Below, piece by piece: positions 41,794 to 54,956 of a DNA stretch of 64,000 bases. The notes beneath the pieces were generated by a model. It had not been told where the DNA came from. It saw nothing but the letters and a program-made list of their open reading frames with translations, and did not search any database. How positions within the stretch are numbered: position 1 is the first letter of the stretch; each line of letters opens with the position of its first letter. Position numbers and translations under genes: made by a program. Source of the stretch: Planctomicrobium piriforme (GTDB lineage: Bacteria; Planctomycetota; Planctomycetia; Planctomycetales; Planctomycetaceae); the NCBI RefSeq assembly GCF_900113665.1, contig NZ_FOQD01000019.1, positions 81,382 to 145,381 on the forward strand. Direction: 5' to 3'.

Positions 41794-42741
41794 ATGGAAC
41801 CGGCCGTCCGCCAGACTCGTTCGCATCTGATGCAGCTCTTCGAGCGGCACGGTTATCATCCGCGCTTCAAGCTTGGTCAGAATTTTCTGATTGACATCAA
41901 CATCATCGAGTTCGTGGTTCGTTCAGGGGAACTGACCAGTAACGACGTCGTGCTGGAAGTCGGGGCCGGCACCGCCGGAATGACGACATTCCTGGCCGAA
42001 CAGGCGGGCCATGTGGTGTCCGTCGAAATCGACCGCAACATGTTTCAACTGGCGAGCGAAGCCATCGCTCCTTACAGCAATGTCACGTTGCTGAACGTCG
42101 ACGCGTTGAAGGGGAAGAATCATCTGAATCCGGCGGTGTTGGAAGAAGTGGAGCGGCAACTTGCCGTATCCCCCGAGCGTCGACTCAAGCTGGTGGCGAA
42201 CCTGCCCTACAGCGTTGCCACGCCAGTGATTGCCAATCTCATCGCGACCGAACTGCCCTGGACGCGGATGGTGGTGACGATTCAATACGAACTCGGCCTG
42301 CGAATGCAGGCGCTGCCCGCCAGCGAAGACTACGGGGCGTTGTCGGTCTGGCTGCAGTCGCAATGTCAGGTCGAGATCTTGAAGAAGGTGGGACCGACGG
42401 TCTTCTGGCCGCGCCCCAAAGTCGATTCGGCGATCGTGCAACTGCTGCCTGACGAAACGGCCAGTGCCCACATTTTGAACCGGCCTTTTTTTCACGACTA
42501 CATCCGACGCGTCTTCAACTACCGTCGCAAACTGCTCCGCGGCGTGATCTGCGGCATGTATCGCGATCAACTTGAAAAGTCACAAATTGACAGCCTGCTG
42601 GCCGAACTCGGATTGCTGGAAACGGTCCGGGCGGAAGAGCTGGACGTGGCTCAGCATATTCAGTTGGGTAACCGGCTGTTTCAAATGCTGCAGCACGTTT
42701 CGCTAGACGATGCCGCGGCTGATGAACTGACATTGGAATAG
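41794..42741 (+). CDS. rsmA: 16S rRNA dimethyladenosine transferase
   Basis: Methylates two adjacent adenosines in helix 45 of 16S rRNA using S-adenosylmethionine. 315 residues with family motifs FKLGQNFLIDINIIEFVV, VLEVGAGTAGMTTFLAEQ (SAM site), VSVEID, and the catalytic NLPYSVATPVIANLI (NLPY). The C-terminal helical domain is intact (DYIRRVFNYRRKLLRGVI). ATG 41794 is chosen; the longer frame from 41749 is encoded by the repeat arm. It follows ribE by 69 bases and precedes guaB by 15, so a ribE-rsmA-guaB transcript is likely. Confidence 0.95.
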   Translation: MEPAVRQTRSHLMQLFERHGYHPRFKLGQNFLIDINIIEFVVRSGELTSNDVVLEVGAGTAGMTTFLAEQAGHVVSVEIDRNMFQLASEAIAPYSNVTLLNVDALKGKNHLNPAVLEEVERQLAVSPERRLKLVANLPYSVATPVIANLIATELPWTRMVVTIQYELGLRMQALPASEDYGALSVWLQSQCQVEILKKVGPTVFWPRPKVDSAIVQLLPDETASAHILNRPFFHDYIRRVFNYRRKLLRGVICGMYRDQLEKSQIDSLLAELGLLETVRAEELDVAQHIQLGNRLFQMLQHVSLDDAAADELTLE

Positions 42742-42756
42742 AAACGGAGTGATGCT

Positions 42757-44247
42757 GTGCAAGACCGCATTCTGGAACTGGGACTGACTTTCGACGACGT
42801 GCTGCTGGTACCGGCGTACAGCGAGTACCTGCCTGGCGAGGTGGACGTGGCCTCGAAGTTGACGCGGAACATTCCCGTCAATGTCCCCATTGTCTCCAGC
42901 CCGATGGATACCGTCACCGAGAGCGACATGGCGATCGGCATGGCGCAGGAAGGGGGCGTCGGCATCATTCACAAGAACATGTCGATCGAGCAGCAGGCGC
43001 TCGAGGTCGATCGCGTGAAGCGAAGCGAGCACGGGGTGATCGTCGATCCCCTGACGCTGCCGCCAACCGCCACCGTGCGGGAAGCGATCGAGGTCATGGA
43101 TACGCGGAACATCGGCGGCGTGCCGATTGTGGGCGAAGATGGAAAGCTCAAGGGGATTCTCACCCGTCGCGATCTGCGGTTCCTCGATTCCAACGACACG
43201 CTGGTCCAGGACGTGATGACGAAAGACAAGCTTGTCACCGCCAAGGAAGACACCGATCTGAAGGTTGCCGAGCGGATTCTCCGTGAGAACAAGGTCGAGA
43301 AGCTGCTGCTCGTGGACGACCGTTTTCAGTTGCGGGGACTGATCACGATTAAAGACATCGACAAGAACCTCCGGTTCCCACGGGCCAACAAGGACTCGCG
43401 CGGTCGACTGCGAGTGGGGGCCGCCGTCGGCGTCCACGACTACGAACGGGCAGAACGCCTGATCGCCGCCGGCGTCGACTTTCTCACCGTCGACAGCGCT
43501 CACGGGCACTCCCGCAACGTCATCGAGACAGTGCAGAAGATCAAGAAACGGGCGTCGATCGACATCATCGCCGGAAATATTGCCACTGCCGAGGGGGCGA
43601 AAGCCCTGCTCGATGCGGGGGCGGATGCCATTAAAGTCGGGATTGGCCCCGGCTCGATCTGCACCACGCGAATTATTTCCGGAGTCGGCGTGCCGCAGCT
43701 CACGGCGGTTGCGAATGCGGCCAAAGCACTTGCCGGAACCGACGTTCCGCTGATCGCCGACGGAGGCATTCGCTACAGCGGCGACATGACAAAAGCTCTT
43801 GCCGCCGGGGCACATACGGTGATGCTGGGCGGCCTGCTGGCGGGGCTCGACGAGAGCCCTGGCGACACCATTCTGTACCAGGGCCGGCGGTTCAAACGGT
43901 ACCGCGGAATGGGGTCACTGGGGGCGATGGTCAAAGGAAGTAGCGAGCGCTATCGGCAAAGCCAGATTGAAGAAGACCCGCGCGGAACGCCGAAACTTGT
44001 TCCAGAAGGTGTTGAGGGGCGCGTTCCGTACAAGGGACATCTGAACACCCTTCTCTACCAACTCGTGGGGGGGTTGCGAGCCGGGATGGGCTACCTGGGC
44101 GTACGCAATATCGAAGAACTGCGGACGCGCGCCAAATTCCTGCGAGTGTCGGCGGCAACGGTGAGGGAGAACCATCCGCATGACATTGCCATCACGCAAG
44201 AAGCACCGAATTACACAACCGAATACGGTCCTGTCGACGGGTACTAA
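42757..44247 (+). CDS. guaB: Inosine-5'-monophosphate dehydrogenase
   Basis: NAD-dependent oxidation of IMP to XMP, the committed step of GMP synthesis. 496 residues: N-terminal barrel start (GLTFDDVLLVPAYSEYLPG), two CBS domains (about 95-215, for example MDTRNIGGVPIVGEDGKLKG), and the catalytic loop IGPGSICTTRIISGVGVPQ with the nucleophilic cysteine near 301. The mobile flap is seen in FKRYRGMGSLGAM. GTG start at 42757. The last 68 bases overlap the start of the next gene in another frame. Confidence 0.97.
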   Translation: MQDRILELGLTFDDVLLVPAYSEYLPGEVDVASKLTRNIPVNVPIVSSPMDTVTESDMAIGMAQEGGVGIIHKNMSIEQQALEVDRVKRSEHGVIVDPLTLPPTATVREAIEVMDTRNIGGVPIVGEDGKLKGILTRRDLRFLDSNDTLVQDVMTKDKLVTAKEDTDLKVAERILRENKVEKLLLVDDRFQLRGLITIKDIDKNLRFPRANKDSRGRLRVGAAVGVHDYERAERLIAAGVDFLTVDSAHGHSRNVIETVQKIKKRASIDIIAGNIATAEGAKALLDAGADAIKVGIGPGSICTTRIISGVGVPQLTAVANAAKALAGTDVPLIADGGIRYSGDMTKALAAGAHTVMLGGLLAGLDESPGDTILYQGRRFKRYRGMGSLGAMVKGSSERYRQSQIEEDPRGTPKLVPEGVEGRVPYKGHLNTLLYQLVGGLRAGMGYLGVRNIEELRTRAKFLRVSAATVRENHPHDIAITQEAPNYTTEYGPVDGY

Positions 44248-45298
44248 ACCTGTCCGCGGCCGCTTCGGAAAACTCCGACTGTTCGGCGCCGCCTGCGCGG
44301 CGTCGACAATGCTCAGCGCTGCGGCCTTTGCAGAAGACCGCACTCCGTCCCCTGTTCCAGAGAAATCTGCCGAACAGGCGGCGGCTCAGCGCTGGCAGGA
44401 ACTCCGCGAACAATTCTGGCCGACGACGGGCGTCACCACGGCTGCGGCTTCGAGCGAATCCGCTCGTCCAGGCCGCACCACGCTCGAACAGGTTTCGGGC
44501 GAGACCGTCTCGACGAAAATCGATGACACTGCGGATACGCCGCCGTTGCCGGGGGCAACCGACAGTCAGAAGACGTCGTCTGAGCGGAAAGCTGCCGAGG
44601 CCGGAAGCCGGACATTTTCCGACATGACCCAGCCCCTGGCGTCTCCGCCCGCCGGGTCAGTGCAGCTCATTGCTCTGCCGGATTTTCTGGCGGCCGATGA
44701 CCTGCCGCGGCCTTCGAACGGTTTGAATAACGCATTGCCGCCGCCGCCGACACCGGTCGAGCCGGGCATGTCCCCGATTCCGAACGAACAGTATCCCGGC
44801 GAGTTCGATACGATTTTCCAGCCGATTACGCGGATCAAGCCGTTTTACGATTACTCGCCGACCGCAAAAACCCGGTACGAGTACGTCTGTCCGCAGCCGA
44901 AAAGCATTCCCGAAGATCAGCAGGTGCGCTGCCCGAACATGCAGCCGTTGCCGGAACGGGGAAGCACTGATCGGTATTTCGCGACGACCAACTATTGCTG
45001 GCTCGCCTCGGATCTGTACCACCATCCGCTGTATTTCGAAGACGTGCAACTGGAACGCTACGGCCAGAAATGGCCGTACGGTCTGCAACCGATCGTGTCG
45101 CTTGGGAAATTCGGCGGCCAGTTCCTGGCTCTGCCGTACCAGATGGCGTTCGATCCGGTGCATCGTCCGATCTACGCTTTGGGTTACTACCGCCCCGGCG
45201 ATTGTACTCCCGAGCTGATCTACCAGATCCCCTTCAATGCGAAGGCCGCGGCGACTGCCGCCGGAGTTTACACTGGCTTTGCCTTCCTGATTCCGTAA
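44180..45298 (+). CDS. Exported proline-rich protein of unknown function
   Basis: 372 residues. A long basic N-terminus (LPSRKKHRITQPNTVLSTG) leads into a signal-like helix (LRLFGAACAASTMLSAAAFA, about residues 32-51). The next 150 residues are low-complexity (Ala, Pro, Ser, Thr) and then comes a conserved-looking aromatic region (DYSPTAKTRYEYVCPQP, TNYCWLASDLYHHPLYFEDV, YALGYYRPGDCTPEL). The gene starts inside guaB (68-base overlap), implying translational coupling; a later start would remove the signal region. Function unknown; it looks planctomycete-specific. A strong terminator follows. Confidence 0.7.
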   Translation: MTLPSRKKHRITQPNTVLSTGTKPVRGRFGKLRLFGAACAASTMLSAAAFAEDRTPSPVPEKSAEQAAAQRWQELREQFWPTTGVTTAAASSESARPGRTTLEQVSGETVSTKIDDTADTPPLPGATDSQKTSSERKAAEAGSRTFSDMTQPLASPPAGSVQLIALPDFLAADDLPRPSNGLNNALPPPPTPVEPGMSPIPNEQYPGEFDTIFQPITRIKPFYDYSPTAKTRYEYVCPQPKSIPEDQQVRCPNMQPLPERGSTDRYFATTNYCWLASDLYHHPLYFEDVQLERYGQKWPYGLQPIVSLGKFGGQFLALPYQMAFDPVHRPIYALGYYRPGDCTPELIYQIPFNAKAAATAAGVYTGFAFLIP

Positions 45299-45330
45299 TT
45301 TCGAAGCAGGCAGGTCCAATTCGATTCTCC

Positions 45331-45366
45331 AGCGGAGTGCGTGACAAACGCACTCCGCTTTTTTTT
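45331..45366 (+). terminator. Rho-independent terminator after the guaB operon
   Basis: Perfect 12-bp stem AGCGGAGTGCGT / ACGCACTCCGCT with loop GACAA and eight T residues. Confidence 0.95.
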
Positions 45367-45374
45367 GCGCTCGA

Positions 45375-45998
45375 TCACATCCAGCGGTATTCCAGCGCGG
45401 CAGCGTTCACCGGGGTTGCTGCGCTGCGGGCTTTGGTCTGTTCGGGCACGAACATCACGCAGCGTTCGTGCCAGGCCAGCGGCGACATTCCGGCGGAGAC
45501 CGCATCTTCAAGTGGGCGATGCACCGAGATCAGGTGCCAGCCGTAGCGGCTGGAATGCAAGGCGAGGTCGCCGATGCTGGTCAGGCCGGGAAGACGGCCT
45601 GACGGTGACGAAATCAACAGCCGCAGTGCCGGATGGGTGCGGCGAATCAGGCCGGGCAGGTGCCCGCAGAAGTTGTCTCCCAGCACCAGGATGACCGTCA
45701 ACCGCAGGGCATCGTCGATCCGGTCGAGCGCCTTCCAGTAGTCCCGCAGTTCGATCAGCGAGGCATATCGCACAATTTGAGGGCGACCGGACTGCTCGCA
45801 ATTCGAGTGCGTGTGGCACGCAGACCCTCCACTGCCGGCTGGCGCCTTTTCGGCGGACACCGGGTGCAGTGAGAGCCGGTCGAGCTCTGACTCAGGCGAA
45901 GGCGTGGATTCGCCGGAGAGCAGGTCGTAGCGATGACCTGAGGAAGAATTCCGCGAAGCGGTCAGCGACAGGTCCAGGTGGTTGTGTGAGCATGCCAT
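45375..45998 (-). CDS. Conserved-looking protein of unknown function
   Basis: 207 residues from ATG 45998, which has CAGGAG eight bases upstream; a longer frame to 46073 lacks one. The N-terminal 75 residues are Ser/Pro/His-rich (HNHLDLSLTASRNSSSGHRY). The remainder appears folded, with strands ALRLTVILVLGDNFCGHLPG and IRRTHPALRLLISSPSG, a Rossmann-like or receiver-like alternation, ending in GWHLISVHRPLEDAVSAGMS. No family is recognised with confidence; a response-regulator-like fold is possible but the phospho-acceptor pattern is not evident. Confidence 0.6.
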   Translation of the reverse strand: MACSHNHLDLSLTASRNSSSGHRYDLLSGESTPSPESELDRLSLHPVSAEKAPAGSGGSACHTHSNCEQSGRPQIVRYASLIELRDYWKALDRIDDALRLTVILVLGDNFCGHLPGLIRRTHPALRLLISSPSGRLPGLTSIGDLALHSSRYGWHLISVHRPLEDAVSAGMSPLAWHERCVMFVPEQTKARSAATPVNAAALEYRWM

Positions 45999-46120
45999 TT
46001 TCGATCTCCTGCAGTTCGTGTTTGCAGTTCCATGCCTGGCAGTTCTCTGCCGGACATGGGAGATCGTAGGCAACCAACCTGAACGGAATCTGAGGGGAAG
46101 ATAAGAACGACTTTATCTGG

Positions 46121-46260
46121 AAGCTTTCAGCGGTCAGCGATCAGGGGTCAGGGGTCAGGGGTCAGGGGTCAGGGGTCAGGGGTCAATCGGCTTCGCCGAT
46201 TTACCTTCACGCCTTCACGCCTTCACGCCTCAAGCCTCAAGCCTCAAGCCTCAAGCCTCA
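46121..46260. repeat. Compound tandem-repeat spacer
   Basis: Begins with repeat C (AAGCTTTCAGCGGTCAGCGA), then about six head-to-tail copies of the 7-base unit GGGGTCA (46139-46184), then three CTTCACGC units (46204-46228), then five copies of CTCAAGC (46228-46260). The last array ends at the BBP7 stop codon. No gene. Confidence 0.85.
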
Positions 46261-47694
46261 AGGCAACGTAATTTCCCCGCCGATGGTCAGGGCGCTGATG
46301 GTACGGTCGCGGAAGTCGAGGCTGGAGCCGACGTCGGGAACGACGCCGGCGCCCGTCGTGATCTGGTTGAAGCGGATCGATTGATCGGCGACGCCGGTGT
46401 GTCCAATCCACATCAGGTTGTAGCCGACGCGAAAGCTCAGCCAGCGATTCATCTGAATGTTGCAGTAGACGTCCATGTCGAACGAGGGAGCGAATACCAC
46501 GCGGCGATCATTAGAGTTCGTGGTGGAGTCTGGGACCGTGCCTTCGGGCGTGCCCGGTTGCAGCAGATTGGTCGTCGACACGCTTCCCCTGGCGATATTG
46601 GAGCCCATGGCGATTCGTTCCTGAAGCCCGAGCGTCAGGAAGCTTTTCTTCCACTCGGTTCGAGTTCCGAGTTCGATCTGGTCGCGCAGGTTCCGGACCT
46701 TGGATGTGATGTTGTTCGTCTGCGTGGTGGCATAGACGGGAATGTTGTAGTAGGCCGATGAATTGTTGAAGCTCCCGCCAAAACTGAGGGCTTCTGAATA
46801 TTCGTCGTGCCGATAGCCCACGATCGGCTGCAGCCGCCAGCCTTCCTGGGGAGTAATCCAGTTGAACGCGAGTGCGACGTCGCCCCCGCGGAAGAGGGTG
46901 TCGTAAGAACTCGTGAAGCCGGAGTCATACAGAATGAGGGTTGAACTTGGAGCCCCGTCCAACAACAGCGAGGTGGCGAGGAACGTGGTGGCTAAAGATC
47001 CGTTCGGTCCTTGCAAAGTTCCGTCATCTAAATCCAGCGGGGTACCCGGAAGACTGGGAGTCTTCAAAGTCCCTTCCCGCTCCTGATATCCCCAGGCGCG
47101 TCCTTCCACCCAGACAGCGTCGAGGACCGGCACGCCGAAGCTCCCCCGGATCCCCTGTGCATGATTCCAATTCACGGTATTCGTCGTGGGCACCTGCGCC
47201 TGGCGGATGATTTGCTCGGGAGGGAACGGCGGCGGGGTTGTCAGGTAGGTTAATAACACTGGGAATTGCTGCGAGGGATCGGCCACATCGAATTGGGCCT
47301 GGCCGAGTGCCGCGGGGTTCGGGACATCAATGGGCGTGCCGAGCGTTCGGCCGCCCTGATGGCTGATGTTCCCCTGCAGGTACTCGATTCGCCCCCAGGT
47401 TCCACGAAGCATTTCATGGAAGTTGAGATCCCGTCGAGAATCGGTGTCGTAACACCAGCCACGGTCTGCCGGCAGCAGGTCGTCGTACATGTTGGGCACT
47501 CCGACGGGCGGACCGTAGGCCGCTCCGGGAGGACACTCGGGGGCGCCGTAGCCAGCGCCCGCAGGTGCGGCATACTGTGCCTGCATCGCGCCGCCGTAAC
47601 CGCCCGGCTGAGCCGGCCAGTCCTGGGCCCAGGCGAGCTGGCCGGCAAAGATGCTGACAACAATCAGCCATTCGCAGGGAACACGCACGCTCAT
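46258..47694 (-). CDS. BBP7-type outer-membrane beta-barrel protein
   Basis: 478 residues with a signal peptide (CEWLIVVSIFAGQLAWAQDW, cut near 23). A Gly/Pro/Tyr-rich linker follows (GGYGGAMQAQYAAPAGAGYG), then the NMYDDLLPADRGWCYDTD region and many alternating amphipathic strands (GGDVALAFNWITPQEGWRLQ, QIELGTRTEWKKSFLTLGLQ, WLSFRVGYNLMWIGHTGVAD), closing with an aromatic-poor LTIGGEITLP strand. This matches the planctomycete BBP7 family of presumed outer-membrane barrels; the role (porin or adhesin) is unknown. ATG at 47694 follows AAGGAG nine bases upstream. Confidence 0.85.
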   Translation of the reverse strand: MSVRVPCEWLIVVSIFAGQLAWAQDWPAQPGGYGGAMQAQYAAPAGAGYGAPECPPGAAYGPPVGVPNMYDDLLPADRGWCYDTDSRRDLNFHEMLRGTWGRIEYLQGNISHQGGRTLGTPIDVPNPAALGQAQFDVADPSQQFPVLLTYLTTPPPFPPEQIIRQAQVPTTNTVNWNHAQGIRGSFGVPVLDAVWVEGRAWGYQEREGTLKTPSLPGTPLDLDDGTLQGPNGSLATTFLATSLLLDGAPSSTLILYDSGFTSSYDTLFRGGDVALAFNWITPQEGWRLQPIVGYRHDEYSEALSFGGSFNNSSAYYNIPVYATTQTNNITSKVRNLRDQIELGTRTEWKKSFLTLGLQERIAMGSNIARGSVSTTNLLQPGTPEGTVPDSTTNSNDRRVVFAPSFDMDVYCNIQMNRWLSFRVGYNLMWIGHTGVADQSIRFNQITTGAGVVPDVGSSLDFRDRTISALTIGGEITLP

Positions 47695-47904
47695 GAACGC
47701 CCACTCCTTAGACCGGTCGAAATCACACTTAACCGCACAGCTGCAACGACTTCCGTCTGCAACTGAAACGCTGCGCAGGCAATAACGCCAGCGCGCACAC
47801 GGTGCGGTACCGGTCTTATCGGCTGTATCAATCGGTCAAATTGGGGGAAAACGCCGAATTCTCCCGGTTGTGCCTGCCGTAGCGACAATTCCGGTTTGCC
47901 GGCC

Positions 47905-47938
47905 CTGACACTCGACGTGAACAAAAACACCCTATAAT
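47905..47938 (+). promoter_or_regulatory. Promoter -10 element of uvrA
   Basis: A perfect TATAAT lies at 47933-47938, 37 bases before the ATG. CTGACA (47905-47910) resembles -35 but the 22-base spacing is too long, so an activator or alternative -35 is probable. A short dyad GAGT-N6-ACTC follows at 47939-47952 over the expected start site and could be an operator. Confidence 0.5.
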
Positions 47939-47975
47939 GAGTCTTACTACTCCAATTGCCTGAGAATGGACTCGC

Positions 47976-51740
<3,765 letters not shown>

Positions 51741-51767
51741 AGGGATGCGGTCTTCAGTTCACCAAGG

Positions 51768-51980
51768 TCAATTGACGTAATCCAGATATTGACCGGGATC
51801 CTCGTCTGCCTGATCGAGAACCTTCAAGACTGCCGCATAGCTGCTGCGAGGCTGCTCCTGCGTATGATCTAGTCGGTAGAAGAGTTCCGAGCGAATGACA
51901 ACCATCTCGATATTGTCAGCATCGACGCGGACCGCTTCACCGTTTTTGACAGCTTCAAGTTGTGCGTCAGAAAGATTCAT
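51768..51980 (-). CDS. Small antitoxin-like or regulatory protein
   Basis: 70 residues from ATG 51980 (MNLSDAQLEAVKNGEAVRVD). The N-terminal two-thirds form a short strand-helix unit with a conserved-looking core (ADNIEMVVIRSELFYRL) typical of small proteins in toxin-antitoxin or regulatory pairs, such as Phd/YefM-like 'V(V/I)xxxxYxRL' endings. The tail is acidic (VLDQADEDPGQYLDYVN). No toxin gene is adjacent. It abuts the 3' end of the truncated uvrA (27-base gap), convergent with it, so its arrival may relate to the truncation. The antitoxin guess is weak. Confidence 0.6.
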   Translation of the reverse strand: MNLSDAQLEAVKNGEAVRVDADNIEMVVIRSELFYRLDHTQEQPRSSYAAVLKVLDQADEDPGQYLDYVN

Positions 51981-52031
51981 GTCTGAATTTTCTCGCAACC
52001 CGTGGGCAATGGCAAGAGCAATGCCGATCAG

Positions 52032-54335
52032 TCAGTTGCCTGCGACGGCAACAGGCGTTTCGACCTTCTCGGCGGGGAGACCTGGCATTCGCACCCAGCG
52101 GAGCAGGCCCGGCAGCAACAGCAGGTTGCCCATCAGGCCGCCGAACATCGCCATGCTCACCAGCACGCCGAAGTACACCATCGGCACGAAGTTCGATAGC
52201 GCCAGGATACTGAACCCGACGATCAGGGCGATATTGGCCAGCGTCAGCGCCATGCCTGCGCCGCCATGGGCGTGATGCACCGCTTCGAGATGAGTGTCTC
52301 CCATCTGTCTGGCGAGCTGATATTCCGTTAGATAGAGAATCGTCGTATCGACGGTCAGGCCGATGGAGACGCTGGCGATCATGGCGGTTCCGATGTTGAT
52401 CGGCACTCCCAGCCAGCCCATGCCGCCGACTACCAGAATCAGCGGCAGAATGTTGGGAACGAGAGAAATCAGCCCGATCGAAAGACTGCGGAATGCAATG
52501 GTCATGCAGAGCAGTATCCCGATTGACGACAGGATGAAGCTCGTGACCTGATCTCCCAACAGGCTCGAAATCATGTATGTCAGCAAGACGTAGAGCCCCG
52601 AGGCCTCGGCGTCTGGGAAATACTTCTGCGCGGTCTGCTCCACCTGCTTGATCAAACGGAGTTTGACCTCGGCCGGCTTCTGCTCGAGAGCCCGCAGGAC
52701 AATCCGCATGCGGCCTTGCTTTTCGTTATAGAGCGACGGCTCCATCTCAGGCTGCAGATGCTGCATCATGTCGCGGCGCTCGTCGAGCAGTGCATCGCGA
52801 AAACGGGGAATCGCGCGAAACAGGCCGCGACGTTCTTCTTCTCCCAGTGGGATCCGCGGCACGAGATCGATGCCGTCAGTCAGTGCAATCACCTTCGTCA
52901 GGCCGGTCCCGTCCGGGAGTTTGAGTGCCCGCAGGTCGTCAGTGAGATCGCGGATCTTGTCAAACGGCAGTTCGCCAAACTCTTTGGGAACCTCAAAACT
53001 GACTTCCCATGTTCCAGCGCCGCCCATCTTCGTTTCGAAGAACTCAATCGCCTTCACGACCGGGCTTGATCTGCGAAAGTTCCGGCTGAAGTCGGTTTCG
53101 ACCTTCAGCCGCAGCAGTCCGAGACAGCCGATGACCGTCAGCAAGACCGTCGCGCCGACAATCTTCCAGGGGTGATTCACGGCCCAGTTTGAAAGCCGGT
53201 CCAGCTCGCCGGTGAGAATGCGCTCGCCGAACGGGGTACGGGGATCGGACTGAACCTTGCCAATCAAAATTCCGCCCGGCAGGATCAGCACGCAGAGCAG
53301 CGGCACCAGCAGCGAGCCGAGCGCCATCATGATCGAGAAACTGCGGACTGGCGTTGCCCCGCTGGTCAACAACGACGCAAATCCGATGGCGGTCGTTACC
53401 GAGACCCAGATCATCGGCACGACCAGTCGCGCAAACGTAATCTGGAACGCCTCCAGCCGCGAATACTGCTGTCGCAGATCGCGGTAGATCACGGTGATAT
53501 GCATCGTCGTCGCAATGGCGATCACGGTGATTAGCGATGTCAGCATCGAGCTGACCATGCTCAGCTTCATGCCGGTCAATTGCAGCAGTCCGCAGGTCCA
53601 GAGCAGCGTCACCTGAATGATCAGAATCGGCAGTACGACCCAGCGGAGGTTGCGGAAGAAGATCAGGATGACTGCCATCAACAGACCGGACGATGCGAGC
53701 CCCAGCCGCCAGCTATCCTGATCGACATAGCGGAACATGTCATAGATCTGCACCGGTTCGCCAGCGACGTACGCCTGCGGCCGATGCTCCGCGGCGATCT
53801 CGCGAATCTGCTTGATCGTCTGACTGCGGGGAACAGGAGAATCCTTCGAGTCGAGCAGCCGCAGCACCACGCAAACGGTTTTGCCGTCCTCTCCGATCAG
53901 AATATGCCGCGAGAGATCGAGCAGCGCCCGTTCCGTGGCAGGCAGCCGCAGGGCCACTCGCACCACGCCGGTCGCCCGGGGATTTCGCAGCGTTCCCCAC
54001 AAGTTCTGAGTACTCTCCGCCCGGACGCCGGGCACGGCGCTCAGTTTGTCAGAGAACTCTTTGAGCTTCAGTAGTTCGGTCTGGCTGGTGACATCGTCCG
54101 CGGTGTAGGCCACAAGGACGAATTCGTCACCGCCGAAATTCGCTTTGCTACGCTGGTAGGCCAGCAAAAACGGATCGCGCTCGTCGTAGAGCGATTCGAT
54201 TGACTCATCAAGTTTGAGGCGAGACGCCGGTTCCCACAGGGCGAGGGAGATGAGCGCCGTGGCAATAAGCAGCGTCCAGCGCTGGCGGGCTAGCCACGCC
54301 CCCCATTTCATCCAGACGTCCTGACTTACCGGCAT
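52032..54335 (-). CDS. MMPL/RND-family transporter
   Basis: 767 residues with the RND-fold duplication: a first helix (WTLLIATALISLALW), a large periplasmic loop, helices about 210-360 (LASSGLLMAVILIFFRNLRW ... ITVIAIATTMHITVIYRDLR), a second hydrophobic start (HPWKIVGATVLLTVIGCLG), a second loop, and a final helix cluster (SFILSSIGILLCMTIAFRSL ... TVDTTILYLTEYQLAR). It belongs to the MMPL/HpnN-like group that exports lipids, hopanoids or other hydrophobic molecules using proton flow. No membrane-fusion partner is adjacent. It starts at ATG 54335. Confidence 0.93.
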   Translation of the reverse strand: MPVSQDVWMKWGAWLARQRWTLLIATALISLALWEPASRLKLDESIESLYDERDPFLLAYQRSKANFGGDEFVLVAYTADDVTSQTELLKLKEFSDKLSAVPGVRAESTQNLWGTLRNPRATGVVRVALRLPATERALLDLSRHILIGEDGKTVCVVLRLLDSKDSPVPRSQTIKQIREIAAEHRPQAYVAGEPVQIYDMFRYVDQDSWRLGLASSGLLMAVILIFFRNLRWVVLPILIIQVTLLWTCGLLQLTGMKLSMVSSMLTSLITVIAIATTMHITVIYRDLRQQYSRLEAFQITFARLVVPMIWVSVTTAIGFASLLTSGATPVRSFSIMMALGSLLVPLLCVLILPGGILIGKVQSDPRTPFGERILTGELDRLSNWAVNHPWKIVGATVLLTVIGCLGLLRLKVETDFSRNFRRSSPVVKAIEFFETKMGGAGTWEVSFEVPKEFGELPFDKIRDLTDDLRALKLPDGTGLTKVIALTDGIDLVPRIPLGEEERRGLFRAIPRFRDALLDERRDMMQHLQPEMEPSLYNEKQGRMRIVLRALEQKPAEVKLRLIKQVEQTAQKYFPDAEASGLYVLLTYMISSLLGDQVTSFILSSIGILLCMTIAFRSLSIGLISLVPNILPLILVVGGMGWLGVPINIGTAMIASVSIGLTVDTTILYLTEYQLARQMGDTHLEAVHHAHGGAGMALTLANIALIVGFSILALSNFVPMVYFGVLVSMAMFGGLMGNLLLLPGLLRWVRMPGLPAEKVETPVAVAGN

Positions 54336-54956
54336 TGATTCCGTTTTCGCTCAACAGCGCTTCGTAATTTGAACGACCCACCAACTGGCGGCGTCATTCA
54401 AGGCCCGGCGGGCTTCGCAGCCGACAGTAGCAGATTCACTGCCGACAATAGAATGATTGCACCTGGATTGCAGGGACCAACCCGTAAAGTCCATTTTCCA
54501 GCGCAGATTGAATGATCGCGACGGACTGCTGCTGCCGGAACTCGCCCCATGTCCCGCCGGCTTCGGCCCACTCCTTTGTCGGAGATTGAGGGGGTCAAAC
54601 AGTTTATTGAGCAGACTGACCGCTCGATGTTCTTCGAAGTTTGTTGGTTCTCCACCTAAAATCGATACAATTCCGGAATGAATCCGCCTGACTGCTGCGC
54701 CGCGAGTTTTCCGCTTGCGGACGCGGCGCAAAGACCTGGGCTCGTCTTAAAAACTCTCGTTGCGTGCGGGTTACTCCGTTCGCGCCGAGGTTTTTGCCGA
54801 TCCTGACGCCCGCCAGCATCGGCTCTTTCAACCTCGGGATGGAACAGACAGATTCTTCACTCCGCGATGCCAACGATCCCGCTCTTCGCACGCCGCGAAG
54901 GACTTGTGAATTGTTTGACTCCAAACGTGCGGCCTCGGCCGGACGCCCGCCCGCCC
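54336..54956. other. 621-base divergent spacer with a nested hairpin
   Basis: Between divergent RND and TPR genes. TGCGCCGCG / CGCGGCGCA (54696-54704 with 54722-54730) encloses an inner CCGC-TT-GCGG hairpin. No gene with start and ribosome site is supported. Promoters for both neighbours must lie here. Confidence 0.55.

Noticed and set aside
46139..46260. CRISPR-like array
   Set aside because: Units are 7-8 bases with no spacers and no cas gene nearby; these are simple tandem repeats.
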